64,000 bases of DNA from the NCBI GenBank assembly GCA_963807775.1, contig CAWECY010000003.1, positions 585,039 through 649,038 on the forward strand, written 5' to 3'. Origin of the DNA: Bog-473 sp963807775 (GTDB lineage: Bacteria; Actinomycetota; Acidimicrobiia; Acidimicrobiales; RAAP-2). Under the pieces are notes generated by a model, which saw nothing but the letters and a program-made list of their open reading frames with translations, was not told the DNA's origin and searched no databases. This document shows positions 45,765-57,507 of this stretch, in pieces. The position numbers and the translations under genes were made by a program. Position 1 is the first letter of the stretch. Every line of letters starts with the position of its first letter.

Positions 45765-46415
45765 GTGAATACCCCTCGACCGGCGCATTTCCGGGGAGTC
45801 TCCGGCGTGAGCGCCGCCGCGGCCGGCCGGCGGCCCGGCAACGCCGACACCCGGGGCGAGATCGTCGAGGCGGCCAAGCGCGTCTTCGCCGCCAAGGGCT
45901 ACGACGGGGCCAGCCTGCGGGCCGTCGCCCGCGAGGCCGGGGTGGACCCGGCCCTGGTCCACCACTACTTCGACGGCAAGGCCAGCCTCTTCGTGGCCGC
46001 CATGGCGCTGCCCTTCGACCCCCGCGACGGTCACGGAGCATGCGGCCGACGCGCGGCCTCGGACCCGACGCCGGTGCCATGATCGTCGACGGGCTTCCTC
46101 ACCATGTGGGACCGCGCCGAGGGCACGGGCTCGTCCTTCGCCTCCTGCGTGGCCGCCATGGCGGCGTCGACCAACGTGGCCGACGCCATGCGCGAGTTCG
46201 TGGCCGAGCGGGTCTGGAGTCAGAGCCCGGCCAACGAGGGCGAGAGCGAGAGCCGTGACCAGCAGCGGCGCGCGCTGGTCTCCTCCCAGCTGATGGGGCT
46301 GGCCTTCACCCGCTACATCCTGCGGGTGCCCGCCGGTCTCGACGCGTCGCCGCGCGAGATCGCCCGGTGGGCCGGCCCCACCCTGGACCGCTACACCTCG
46401 GGCCCGATGGAGTGA
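45765..46415 (+). CDS. TetR-family transcriptional regulator, frame change
   Basis: About 217 aa. The N-terminal helix-turn-helix is clear: TRGEIVEAAKRVFAAKGYDG and SLRAVAREAGVDPALVHHYF. The ligand-binding C-terminal domain (AEGTGSSFASCVAAMAAST to GPTLDRYTSGPME) is in another frame, with switches near 46,030-46,095. GTG at 45765. Divergent from the MMPL exporter and separated by a palindrome, the usual arrangement for a local repressor of an efflux gene. Confidence 0.86.
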
Positions 46416-46431
46416 GCGGGCCGGACGGCCG

Positions 46432-47875
46432 CTAGCCCTTGCGGCGGCGCAGCTCCGCCGCCACCTCCTTGCCGTTGGCCTTGCCCGAGGTGGCCTTCAT
46501 GACCTCGCCGGTGAAGAAGCCCTGCATCTTCTTGTCGTCGCCCGGGCATCGCCCACGAAGCGCGCCCACTCGTCGGGGTGGGCGGCGATGACCTCGTCGA
46601 GCACCGCCGCCAGCGTGTCGGACGCCAGGGCCTCGAAGCCCATCTCCTTGGCCAGCGCCGCCGGGTCTCCCCCGCCGCGCTCGAGCAGCGCCGCCAGCAC
46701 CGCCTTGGACTGGGTCGCCGAGAGCTGCCCGCCCGACTCCATGGCCAGCAGCGCGCGAAGGCGCCCGGGTCCAGCGCCAGCCCGGCCTCGCCCTGCGCCG
46801 CCACCTCGTTGGCCGCCCGGGCCAGCGCCAGCGCCGCGGGCGCCCCGGCCTCGGTGGCCGCCGTCACCAGCGCGTCCAGCCCCAGGTCGACCACGGCGCG
46901 GATCTGGTCGGCCTCGGCGTCGCTCGGCGTCGCCGCCGAGCGCGTCGGCCAGCTCCGGCCGGCGGTCGGCCGGCATCGGGCCCAAGCCGGCCGCGCACCC
47001 GCTCCCGCCACGCCGCGTCGGGCGCCAGCGGCACCAGGTCGGGCTCGGGGAAGTAGCGGTAGTCGTTCGCCTCCTCCTTGGAGCGCATCGACTCGGTGCG
47101 CCCCGCCGACTCGTCCCAGTGCCGCGTCTCCTGGTCGACCGTGCCGCCCCGCCTCGAGCACGGCGATCTGGCGGGCCGCCTCGTACTCGATGGCCCGGCC
47201 GAGCGAGCGCAGCGAGTTGAGGTTCTTGATCTCGCAGCGGGTCCCGAAGGCCGACGACCCCGACCGGCCGGACCGAGACGTTGGCGTCGACCCGCATCGA
47301 CCCCTCCTCCATGCGCCCGTCGGACGCGCCGGTCGCCACGAGGATCCCCCGCAGCTCCGAGGCGTAGGCGCGGGCCTGGGCCGCCGAGCGGATGTCGGGC
47401 TCGCTCACGATCTCGACCAGCGGCACCCCCGAGCGGTTGTAGTCGACCAGCGCGTGGTCGGCCGCGTTGATGCGGCCGCTGGCGCCCGACGTGGGTCAGC
47501 TTGCCGGTGTCCTCCTCCATGTGGGCCCGCGTCACGCCGACCCGGAACCCGTCGGGCAGCTCGAGCCAGCCCTCCGCGTTGAGCGGCAGGTCGTACTGGC
47601 TGATCTGGTAGTCCTTGGCCTGGTCCGGATAGAAGTAGTTCTTCCGGGCGAACACCGACGGCCGGATCTCGCAGTGCAGCGCCGCGCCGATCCGCATGGC
47701 CAGCTCCACCGCCTGCTCGTTGAGCACGGGCAAGCGACCCGGGCAGGCCGAGGCAGGTCGGGCAGATGTTCACGTTGGGCTCGTCGCCGAACGCGTTGCG
47801 GCACCCGCAGAACAGCTTGGTCTCCGTCGCCAGCTCGCAGTGCACCTCGAGCCCGATCACCAGTCTCCCAGTCGC

Positions 47876-47879
<4 letters not shown>
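46432..47879 (-). CDS. gatB: aspartyl/glutamyl-tRNA amidotransferase subunit B, broken by frame changes
   Basis: Transamidosome subunit that, with GatA and GatC, converts Glu-tRNA-Gln and/or Asp-tRNA-Asn. Readable: VIGLEVHCELATETKLFCGC, the zinc-site region NICPTCLGLPG, RKNYFYPDQAKDYQISQYDLP, IHMEED-like THAHMEEDTGKL, MRVDANVSVRP, and YRYFPEPDLVPLAPD; the C-terminal tail ends KEVAAELRRRKG. The ATG at 47879 overlaps the gatA stop, but a frame change within the first codons joins MSDWET to VIGLEVH. Many further frame changes. Converges with tetR. Confidence 0.9.
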
Positions 47880-49293
<1,414 letters not shown>

Positions 49294-49297
<4 letters not shown>

Positions 49298-49637
49298 GGC
49301 GCCTCGCCGCCGATGCGCGGCACCCGGAAGCGGTGGTCCTCCACCGCCGGCGCCGCGGCCAGCACCTCGTCGCGGTCGAGGCTGGGCCGGGGCTCGTCGG
49401 CCCGCAGCACGTTCTCCAGCGCGATCGGGTGCGACGACGGCTCCAGGTGGGACAGGTCGAGCGCCGCCACGTCGGCCGCGTGGTCGAGCACCGTGCGCAG
49501 CTGCGCCGTGAAGAGGTCGACCTCCTCGTCGGTCAGCTCCAGCCGGGCCAGGCGGCCACGTGCACGACGTCGTCCCGGCTGAGGGTGTCCGGAGCGGGCG
49601 CGGCGTCGGACGGCGCGGTGTCGTCGGCCGCGCTCAC
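49294..49637 (-). CDS. gatC: aspartyl/glutamyl-tRNA amidotransferase subunit C, one frame change
   Basis: Small subunit that stabilises GatA. N-terminus MSAADDTAPSDAAPAPDTL then SRDDVVHVA, and after a frame change near 49,550 RLARLELTDEEVDLFTAQL, SHLEPSSHPIALENVLRADE and VEDHRFRVPRIGGEA. The GTG at 49637 overlaps the stop of the upstream hydrolase, and the gatC stop overlaps gatA, so hydrolase-gatC-gatA-gatB read as one coupled operon. The acidic N-terminal extension of about 18 residues is longer than usual. Confidence 0.9.
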
Positions 49638-50392
49638 GTCGCCAGCACGCCGGACAGGAACTCCACCGTGCGCGCCTCGATCTCGTCCTTGTCGTAGTCC
49701 AGCGTGGCCACGTGGTAGCTGCGCTCCAGCATCACCTGCTCGACCGGGCCCTTGGCCCGCGCCACCAGCAGCTCGCTCGACTTGGGGTCGACCACGTGGT
49801 CCTGCAGGCTGGTGAAGACGAGCACCGGGCAGGTCACCGACTCGAGCTCCGCCTCGACCTCGGCCACGCCCGCGAACAGCGACAGCGCCGGCCCGCAGGG
49901 GCAGACCCGGGGTAGGCCGACTCGACCGCACCCTCCGGCGGCGATGTCCGAGCCGATGCCCGGCGCCACCTCGTCGCCGCCGTCGATCATCGCCTGGATG
50001 AACGCCAGGGCATCGGGCTCCGGCGGCGTCACCAGCGGGTTCACCACGGCGATGGCCGCGATCTCCGGGTGGTGCTCGGCCAGCCAGATGCTCAGGGTCC
50101 CCCCCATGGACAGGCCGACCACGACGACGGCGTCGCTGCGCGCCGCCAGCTCGACGTAGGCCGCCTCGGCCGCGCCGGACCAGTCCTCCCAGCGGGTCGG
50201 GACCATGTCGTCGATGGCCGTGCCGTGTCCCGGCAGCAGCGGCATCTCGACGGTGAAGCCGGCGTCGGCCAGCGCCAGTGCCAGGCCGCGCATCGACTGC
50301 GGGTTGCCGGTGAACCCGTGCAGGACGAGCGCGCCGCGACCGTCGCCCGTCGCGGAATAGGGCTCGGCACCGGGGAGAATGGGGGCGGTCAC
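49634..50392 (-). CDS. alpha/beta hydrolase (carboxylesterase/monoacylglycerol lipase type), short compensated frame shift
   Basis: A 252-aa serine hydrolase: LVLHGFTGNPQSMRGLA (oxyanion loop), MPLLPGHGTAIDDM, nucleophile Ser in VVVGLSMGGTLSIWLA, Asp in FTSLQDHVVDP and His in SYHVATLDYDKDEI. This arrangement is typical of Est30-like carboxylesterases. Near 49,890-49,930 the frame is displaced; the alternative frame there reads EGAVESAYPGSAPAG, so a pair of indels is likely. GTG start at 50392, eight bases after TAGGCT. Coupled to gatC. Confidence 0.87.
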   Translation of the reverse strand: MTAPILPGAEPYSATGDGRGALVLHGFTGNPQSMRGLALALADAGFTVEMPLLPGHGTAIDDMVPTRWEDWSGAAEAAYVELAARSDAVVVVGLSMGGTLSIWLAEHHPEIAAIAVVNPLVTPPEPDALAFIQAMIDGGDEVAPGIGSDIAAGGCGRVGLPRVCPCGPALSLFAGVAEVEAELESVTCPVLVFTSLQDHVVDPKSSELLVARAKGPVEQVMLERSYHVATLDYDKDEIEARTVEFLSGVLAT

Positions 50393-50479
50393 GGATCGGC
50401 AGCCTACCGGCGAGCGCGAGTAGGGTTCCGGCGCCAGGTGGTACTGGACCGAGACCGGAGAAAGACGAAGGAGCACGCA

Positions 50480-50893
50480 ATGCCGTCGTACCCGTTCCTC
50501 AGCGACGAATGGCTCGAGGAGGCCCGCAAGATCCGCGCCGAGTACGAGGGCAAGACGCCCCCCGTCCCGCACGTCGTCCGCATGAACCTCGTCGTGACGC
50601 AGGTTCCCTTCTCGGAAGAGGACATCCTCGCCCACATGGACACCTCGAGCGGCGAGCTCGTGCTCGACACCGGCCACCTCGAGAACCAGGACCTCAAGGT
50701 CACCGTCGACTACGACACGGCCAAGGCCATCCTGATCGAGGGCAACCCCCAGGCCGGCATGCAGGCCTTCATGGCCGGCAAGGTGCGCGTCGAGGGCGAC
50801 ATGGCCAAGCTGATGGCCCTGCAGTCGGCTCCCGCCGCCGCCGACTCCAACGCGGCCGAGCTGGCGGCGCGCCTGCGCGACATCACCGAGTAA
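50480..50893 (+). CDS. SCP2 sterol-binding domain protein
   Basis: A 137-aa lipid-binding protein: MNLVVTQVPFSEEDILAHMD, LVLDTGHLENQDLKVTVDYD, and the SCP2 core AMQAFMAGKVRVEGDMAKLM (here GMQAFMAGKVRVEGDMAKLM). SCP2-like proteins bind acyl-CoA or other lipids. AAGGAG lies upstream of the ATG. It ends exactly where the convergent MFS gene ends. Confidence 0.88.
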   Translation: MPSYPFLSDEWLEEARKIRAEYEGKTPPVPHVVRMNLVVTQVPFSEEDILAHMDTSSGELVLDTGHLENQDLKVTVDYDTAKAILIEGNPQAGMQAFMAGKVRVEGDMAKLMALQSAPAAADSNAAELAARLRDITE

Positions 50894-52520
50894 TCAGGCC
50901 GGGTCGGGCAGCAGCCGCGCGGGTGCGGGCCGGTCCGCGGCAGCGGCCGGATGAAGAGCGCGCACACCACGGCCAGCGCGGCCACGCGGCGCCCACCCAG
51001 AAGGGCACGCTGAAGCTGTGCAGCAGCGCGGGCAGTGGTGCACGGAGCCCAGGCCCGAGCGTCGGGCGATCGACTCCTGGATCGTCAGCACGATCTGGAT
51101 CCCGGCCACCTCGCCCACCTGGCTGGCCAGCAGCTGGGCCGCGCTCATCACGCCGTACTCGGACTCGGCCAGCTCGTTGGACATGGTGGCTGAGGTGGCC
51201 GGCATCGACACGCCCATGCCGAGGCCCGACAGCGCCAGCGCCAGCACCACGACCACCAGCCCGGACGAGGTCTGAGCGTGGCGAAGAGCACCATGGAGAC
51301 CAAGAGCGCTCCCGTGCCGAAGAGCGTCGACGTGCGCTCGCCCGTGCGCACCGTCATGTAGCCGGCGATGGGCGCGCTGATGGCGAACACCAGCGGCCGC
51401 GCCACCGACAGGAATCCGACCTGCGACACGCTGTAGCCGTAGACCTGCTCCATGAGCAACGGGAACAGGAAGAAGCCGCCGAAGTAGGCGAAGCTGGTGA
51501 AGGCCTTGGTCCCCATGGGGAACATGAAGTTGCGCCGGCGCCAGTAGGTCGTCGGCACCAAGGGCGTGGCGAAGGTGGTCTCGCGCCACACGAACACCAC
51601 GCCCAACCCGACCGCGACCACGCCCGCAGACGGCGACCCCGACCGACGTCCACCCGGCGATGGGACCGATGCTCAGCACCAGCATGGCCGCCGTCACGGC
51701 GCCGGCCAGGCTCCAGCTGCCGATCCAGTCCATGCCCTCCCACACGCTCGAGCGCCGCGCCACACCCCCGCCATCCGCAACAGCCGTCGTCGTCGTCGGG
51801 TGCCGCCGGCGCCGTCCCGCCGGCAGCAGCAACGCCACCACCACCGAGGCGGCGACCAGCAGGACGAGCTGGCCCCAGAACAGCGTGCGCCAGCCGAAGT
51901 ACTGGATCACCGGCGACCCGATCGTCACCCCGAGGACGGGCCCGCCCGCCCCGACCAGCGACCACCACCCGAGGGCCTTGACCCGGTCCTGGGGCAGGAA
52001 GAGCTCCAAGATGATGGCCATCGACGCCGTGCCCGTCGCCGCGCCCTGCACCCCGTCGAGGGCCCGGGCGAAGAGCAGCATCCCCACGTTGGGCGCCGTC
52101 GCCGTGAGCACCGCGCTGACCATGGCCCCCAGCAGCCCGAACTGGTAGAGGCGGCGGTGGCCGAAGAGGTCCCCGATCTTGCCGAAGAAGGGCGCCGCCA
52201 CGCCGAAGGCCAGCAGCGGGCCGGTCGAGGCCCAGGCCAGCACCGAGAAGTTGGTGTGGAAGTCCGCCTTGACCGTGGGCAGCGCCACCACGAAGACGGT
52301 GAAGGTGATGTTGAGCGCGAGCAGCCCGGCCAGGAGCGCCACCAGCGCCCACCACTGGTAGCGCGGGCTGCGCTCGGCCCGGGCGGTGACCCGCCGGTGC
52401 AGCAGCGCGAACCAGTTGGTCTCGACCGAGCCGTCCCCGAGCGTCCCCATGGCCCCGCCGCCGGGGTCGCGTGACGGGGTCGAGCAGCGCGTCCGAAGAG
52501 TCGACCGGGGACACCTCCAC
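50894..52520 (-). CDS. MFS drug-efflux transporter (DHA2-like), frame changes
   Basis: Major facilitator protein, probably 14-helix DHA2 type. Seen: WWALVALLAGLLALNITFTV (helix 1), VVALPTVKADFHTNFSVLAW, KIGDLFGHRRLYQFGLLGAM (motif A between helices 2 and 3), LGWWSLVGAGGPVLGVTIGS (motif C type), and later helices in FAYFGGFFLFPLLMEQVYGY and LVVVVLALALSGLGMG. Frame changes near 52,460, 51,640, 51,290, 51,040 and 50,960. The GTG at 52520 lies eight bases after TAGGGT. It may export toxic compounds. Confidence 0.86.
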
Positions 52521-52556
52521 GGCGGGACACCCTACCGGCGCCCAATTCGGGGTCCC

Positions 52557-52871
52557 TCAGCGCAGGCCGCGCAGGCGGTACCACCAATTCGGGTCGCGGC
52601 CGTGGGCGTGGAAGTGATTCGGGATCTGGCGCATGACGCGGTCGACGGACCACTCACCGGGCCCGAAGCGGTCGTCGGCCACCCGGCTCAGCTGGGTCAG
52701 CATGTGCTCCAGGTCGTCGTCGGGCGGCACCGGTCCGTGGTGCTTCCACACCACCATGGGCACGCCGCACACCTCGCAGTCGGCCACCCAGCACACGTCG
52801 TCCTCGTGGTGCCACACCGACAGGCGGGCCGCCTCGCAGAGGTCGCAGTTCGGGTCGAACGGCAGTGCCAT
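52557..52871 (-). CDS. small Cys/His-rich protein, HIT-like
   Basis: A 104-aa protein with CDLCEAARLSVWHHEDDVCW, CEVCGVPMVVWKHHGPVP and a C-terminal PNHFHAHGRDPNWW. The His-x-His-x-His run resembles the HIT nucleotide-hydrolase motif, and the Cys pairs could bind zinc as in some HIT proteins; the assignment is tentative. It overlaps the stop of the upstream gene (TGATG) and is translated with it. Confidence 0.7.
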   Translation of the reverse strand: MALPFDPNCDLCEAARLSVWHHEDDVCWVADCEVCGVPMVVWKHHGPVPPDDDLEHMLTQLSRVADDRFGPGEWSVDRVMRQIPNHFHAHGRDPNWWYRLRGLR

Positions 52872-53287
52872 CAGCCGAGGATCTGGTCCCGGATCGAACC
52901 CATGTCGTAGTAGTCGCGCCAGCGCGTGATCCTTCCCTCTCCGTCCACGTCGAAGGCGACCGCGATCTCGTAGCGGATCGTCTTGCCCTCGTAGTCGAAG
53001 TGGTCGACCCGCTCGATCATGACCGTGCGCTCGTCGGCCACCGTCCTGGTGACCTCCCTGGTCACGTTCGGGGCCGTCGGCATCATTTCGGTCATCACGC
53101 CACGGATGGCCTCCGCCCCCACGTGCACGCCTCGCGAGCCGTCGGTGTAGACGGCATCGTCGTGGAAGAAGGACATCGTCGCCTCCAGGTCGCCCCCTTC
53201 GTACGCCCCGAAGAACGCCCGCACCACCGCCGCCGCAGCCGCAGCGGGTGACCCGTCGCCGGCGGCCGCGTCCACGCCCCTGCCCAT
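52871..53287 (-). CDS. NTF2-like/SnoaL-type protein (limonene-epoxide-hydrolase-like)
   Basis: A 138-aa cone-fold protein: VVRAFFGAYEGGDLEATMSF at the start, FHDDAVYTDGSRGVHVGAEA, and a C-terminal beta sheet with IRYEIAVAFDVDGEGRITRW, DYYDMGSIRDQI. This pattern (RWRDYYD) is frequent in limonene-1,2-epoxide-hydrolase-like and SnoaL-like proteins. The true reaction is unknown. It is coupled to the HIT-like gene. Confidence 0.82.
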   Translation of the reverse strand: MGRGVDAAAGDGSPAAAAAAVVRAFFGAYEGGDLEATMSFFHDDAVYTDGSRGVHVGAEAIRGVMTEMMPTAPNVTREVTRTVADERTVMIERVDHFDYEGKTIRYEIAVAFDVDGEGRITRWRDYYDMGSIRDQILG

Positions 53288-53312
53288 GTCGTCGACCTGG
53301 CCCCGCGGTCCG

Positions 53313-55316
53313 TTATTCCGCGTACAGCTCGACCGACGAGCCCGTGTCGACCGTCGAACCCACCGAGGGTTGGGTGCCCACGACCGTGCCGTTCGGGTTG
53401 CCCTGCACGCCCGACGCGGTCAGGCCCTGCTGCTCAATGGCCGTGGTGGCCTGCGAGACCGAGTCCCCGATGACGTCCGGCACGGTCGTCGTGGGCGGAC
53501 CGCTCGATACCGTCACCGTCACGGCCGAGCCGTAGGGCGCCGAGGCCCCGCTGGCCGGCGTGGTCGAGATCACGTTGCCCTGGCTCACCGTGGTGGACGA
53601 CGCGTTGGCCTGCGTCGCGGTCAACCCGACCGCCTGCAGGGCCGCCTGCGCCTGGGCGAAGGTGTACGTCGTCGGGATGCCGGGCACGGTGGCCGGTGAG
53701 TGCCCGAGCGACGGCACCAAGGTGATGGTGGACCCGTAGGGCGCCTTGGTCGGGTTCTGCGTCGAGCCGATCGTCCAGATGTCGAGCACGCCGGCCGTGA
53801 TGGAGTTGTTGTAGGCCCCCGGCGCGCACACCGACTTGAAGTGGACCTGCTCCAACGCCGCGTTCGCCTGCGGGCACGTCATGCCGGTCAGCGAGGGGAC
53901 GGCGACGTTGGGGGGCCCGTCCGACACCGCCACCGTGATGGTCGAGCCCTGCTTCTGCGACACCCCGGCCTTGGGGCTCTGGTTCACGACGTCGCCGGCG
54001 CCCACCAGGATGGACTTCACCGGTGCCGCCATGTGCAGCGACATGTGCACCTTGTTCGCGTCGGCCCGGGCCTGGGCCAGCGACAGGCCGACCAGGGCCG
54101 GCGTCGGGTGCGAGGGGGTGAAGGCCTTGGTGGCGATGGCGGCCGCCAGCGCGCCGGCGATCAGCACCACGGCGGCCACCGCCGCCGCGATCCACCACGT
54201 CCGCCGGCTGTGGGCCGACCGGGACCGGGGGGTCTTCGTCTTGGCCGCGACCGCCCCGCCACCGGTCCCCCTGCGCCGGGTCCCGTTGGGCTCGGCGTCG
54301 AAGATCTCCCCGGGACCCGCCTTGGTCCCCACCGGAGCCGCCGCGGCGACACCGGCGGCGGCCGGCCCGACGGCGATGGCCGTCCGGCCACCCGGGTCGT
54401 CGGTCAGCTCGGAGACACCCGGAGCGCGGAAGCCGGCGATGGGCGCCGAGTCCTCCAGGTGCGGGATGACCAGTGGTAGCGGCGCCGGTGCCGGCAGCGC
54501 CGCGGCCAACGCCCCCAGGCGCGCCGCCAGCCCGGCCGCGTCGAGGCGCGCCCCCACCTCGGGCGCCGCCGCCCGCGCCAACACGTCGTCCAACGGGCCC
54601 AGCGCGGGGTCGTGCGGCAGCGGCTGGCCGATCCGCGCCGCCAACGTGCCCATCGTCGTATCGGTCACGAACGGCACGGTCCCCGTCACCGCCTCGTACA
54701 ACACCAACGCCAGCGAGTAGACGTCGGCCCGCCCGTCCACCGTCTTCCCCTCGGCCGCCTCGGGCGAGATGTAGCGGGCCGTCCCCACCATGGCCCCGGC
54801 CGGTTCGGTCCAGGCCGCCTCGGCCAACGCCCGGGCCACGCCGAAGTCGGCCACCCGCACCCGGCCCTCCTCGTCGAACAACAGGTTCGCCGGCTTGATA
54901 TCCCGGTGCACCAGCCCCCGCGCATGCGCGTACGCCAGCCCCTGCGCCACCTCGGTCCCCAACGAGGCCGCCTGCGAGTGCGTGAGCCGCACGCCCCGGT
55001 CCAACAGATCCCGGAGCGAGCCCCCACCGAGATACTCCAGGACCAGATACGGCCCGTCGGCGTCGTCCCCCCAGTCGAACACCCGCAACACGTGCGGATG
55101 GTTGAGCGACGCCACCGAGCGCGCCTCGGCCCGGAACCGCTTCAGGAAGGACTCGTCGGTGGCCAACCCGGGTTGGAGCACCTTGACCGCGACGTGGCGC
55201 TGCAGCGACACGTCCTCGGCCAGGTAGACGTGAGCCGAAGCGCCGGTGCCCAGAGCGGAGAGCAGCCGGTACCGCTTCCCAAGGACCCGGCCGATGGAAT
55301 CTGAGATCAGGGGCAT
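53313..55316 (-). CDS. Ser/Thr protein kinase with four PASTA repeats (PknB type)
   Basis: A 667-aa receptor-like kinase. The kinase domain (about 12-270) has the Gly loop LGTGASAHVYLAED, Lys in VAVKVLQ, the catalytic HRDIKPANLLFD, DFGVARAL and the activation segment VGTARYISPEAAEG. A linker rich in Ala/Gly precedes one membrane helix (AAAVAAVVLIAGALAAAIAT, about 373-392). Four extracellular PASTA repeats follow (about 400-667), which in relatives bind peptidoglycan or lipid II and tie cell-wall state to growth and division. It is intact, unlike many neighbours. No phosphatase or FHA gene is adjacent. Confidence 0.95.
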   Translation of the reverse strand: MPLISDSIGRVLGKRYRLLSALGTGASAHVYLAEDVSLQRHVAVKVLQPGLATDESFLKRFRAEARSVASLNHPHVLRVFDWGDDADGPYLVLEYLGGGSLRDLLDRGVRLTHSQAASLGTEVAQGLAYAHARGLVHRDIKPANLLFDEEGRVRVADFGVARALAEAAWTEPAGAMVGTARYISPEAAEGKTVDGRADVYSLALVLYEAVTGTVPFVTDTTMGTLAARIGQPLPHDPALGPLDDVLARAAAPEVGARLDAAGLAARLGALAAALPAPAPLPLVIPHLEDSAPIAGFRAPGVSELTDDPGGRTAIAVGPAAAGVAAAAPVGTKAGPGEIFDAEPNGTRRRGTGGGAVAAKTKTPRSRSAHSRRTWWIAAAVAAVVLIAGALAAAIATKAFTPSHPTPALVGLSLAQARADANKVHMSLHMAAPVKSILVGAGDVVNQSPKAGVSQKQGSTITVAVSDGPPNVAVPSLTGMTCPQANAALEQVHFKSVCAPGAYNNSITAGVLDIWTIGSTQNPTKAPYGSTITLVPSLGHSPATVPGIPTTYTFAQAQAALQAVGLTATQANASSTTVSQGNVISTTPASGASAPYGSAVTVTVSSGPPTTTVPDVIGDSVSQATTAIEQQGLTASGVQGNPNGTVVGTQPSVGSTVDTGSSVELYAE

Positions 55317-55385
55317 CGGGGCAGTCCCTACGCTACTTTTCCCGCACGCATCTCCGGTGGACGCCTTCTCACCTGCGTCGAACGC

Positions 55386-57505
55386 TCAGGCCGGCAGGTC
55401 GCCCGTCTCGAGCAACGACTCGAAGGATGCCGCGTCCACCGTGGGGATGCCGAATTCCTCCGCCTTCTTGAGCTTGCTGGCGCCGGGCGCGTCACCGACC
55501 ACGAGGGCGAACGTCTTCTTCGACACGCTGCCCGGCGACTTGCCACCACGCGCCATGATGGCCTCCTCGGCCCCCTCGCGGGTGTAGCCCGGCACCGCGC
55601 CGGTGACCACCACCGTCTTGCCCTCCAACGTCTGGTCCACGGTGGCCGCCGCCCCGGACTCCGCCGGACCCGCGACCCGGCGGCCCCCGGCTCCTCCGTC
55701 GTGACCCCGGCCGCCCGCAACCGTCCCACCACGGCCACGTTGAGCTCGGCGGAGAGGAACTCGGCCAGGCTGGCCGCGATGACGTCGCCCACGCCCTCGA
55801 CCGCCGCCAGTTCCTCCGGCGCCGCCGCCTCGATCGCCTCGAGCGTGCCGAACGGCGCGCGCCACCGCCCGCGCCCCCGTCGGCCCGACGTGGCGGATGC
55901 CGAGCGCCACCAGCAGCCGGCTGAGCGGCTGCGCCTTCGACGCCTCGATCGCCGCCACCAGGTTGCGCGCCGACAGATCGCCGAAGCGCTCCAGCGCCAC
56001 CAGCTGCTCGACCGTGAGGTCGTAGAGGTCGGCGGCGTCGTTGATGAGGCCTGCCCCCACCAGTTGCAGCACCCGCTCCTCGCCCAGCCCCTCGATGTCC
56101 ATGGCCGAGCGCGACGCGTAGTGCGAGATGCGTTGCACGCGCTGGGCCGGACAGTCGATGTTCGTGCAGTAGGTGTCGCTCTCCCCGGGCAGGCGCACCA
56201 GCGGCTGGCCGCAGGCCGGGCACGACGTCGGGAACTTCCACTTGCGCCTTGCGCCGGGCCGGCACGCCCGGCCCCTCCTTGACCGGCCCGACCACCTCGG
56301 GGATCACGTCACCCGCCTTGCGCACGATGACGAGGTCGCCCGGGCGCACGTCCTTGGCCGCCACCTGGTCCTCGTTGTGCAGCGTGGCCACGCCGACGGT
56401 GGAGCCCCCGACGAACACGGGCTCCAGGCGGGCGAAGGGCGTGGCCCGCCCGGTCCGGCCGATGGAGACCATGATGTCGAGCAGCCGCGTCGTGCGCTCC
56501 TCGGGCGGGAACTTGAAGGCGATGGCCCAGCGGGGCGCCCGCGAGGTGGCCCCGAGCACCTGGTGCAGCGCCAGGTCGTCCACCTTGGTGACGACGCCGT
56601 CGATCTCGTAGGCCAGGTCGTGGCGCGCTCGGCCAGCTCGCGACAACGTTCGACCACGGCCGTCATGCCGGTGACCCGCCGGGCGTCGGGGCTGACCGGG
56701 AAGCCGGCCTTCTTCAGCTGGGCCAGCGTCCCGCTCTGCGTGCCGGCCGGCCAGCGGCTGCCCTGCGGCGCCCCCTCGACCACGCCCACCTGGTAGGCCC
56801 AGAACGACAGCGGCCGCTGCGCCGTGATGGTCGGGTCCTTCTGGCGCAACGCGCCCGCAGCCGAGTTGCGCGGGTTGACGAAGAGGCGCTCGCCCCGCGT
56901 CAGCCTGGCGCTTGTTCATCGCCTCGAACTCGGCCACCGGCATGTAGATCTCACCGCGCACCTCGAGGATCCCCGGGTACGGACCGCCCGACTTGGCCAG
57001 CACCTTGGGCACGTCCTTCACCGTGGCCACGTTCGCCGTCACGTCCTCGCCGGTGACGCCGTCGCCGCGGGTGGCCGCCTGGACGAACGTGCCCCGCTCG
57101 TAGGTGAGCGACATGGCCACGCCGTCGACCTTGGGCTCGCTCGAGAAGGCGAGCGGCTCCAGGTCGAGTTCGGGTGCCTGCCGGCGCAGGCGCTCGCCCC
57201 AGGCCCGCAGCTCGTCCTCGTCGAACGCGTTGTCGAGGCTCATCATGGGCACCCGGTGCCGCACCTCTTGGAAGAGGCCCGACGGTGACGCGCCCACGGC
57301 GTGGGTGGGTGAGTCGGGGGTGGCGAGCGCCGGGTAGTCCGCCTCCAGCCGGCGCAGCTCGACGGACCAGCAGGTCGTACTCGGCGTCGGGGATCTCGGG
57401 CGAGTCGAGCACGTGGTACAGCTCGTTGGCCCGCACGATCAGCGCGCGCAGCTCGGCCGCCCTCGCCGCCGTTTCGGGCGGGACCTGCCCGTCGCCGGCC
57501 GCCAC
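55386..57505 (-). CDS. ligA: NAD-dependent DNA ligase, broken by frame changes
   Basis: Joins nicks in replication and repair. Parts: ELRALIVRANELYHVLDSPE (Ia domain), DAEYDLLVR, RVPMMSLDNAFDEDELRAW, the adenylated Lys in SSEPKVDGVAMSLTYERG, LEVRGEIYMPVAEFEAMN, DYEIDGVV-like TLAYEIDGVVTKVDD, the zinc-finger/HhH region with YCTNIDCPAQRVQRISHYAS, and a C-terminal BRCT domain (EGKTVVVTGAVPGYTREGAE ... FESLLETGDLPA). Frame changes near 57,365, 56,900, 56,625, 56,245, 55,860 and 55,680. GTG at 57505, two bases after the mnmA stop. Confidence 0.93.
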
Positions 57506-57507
57506 GG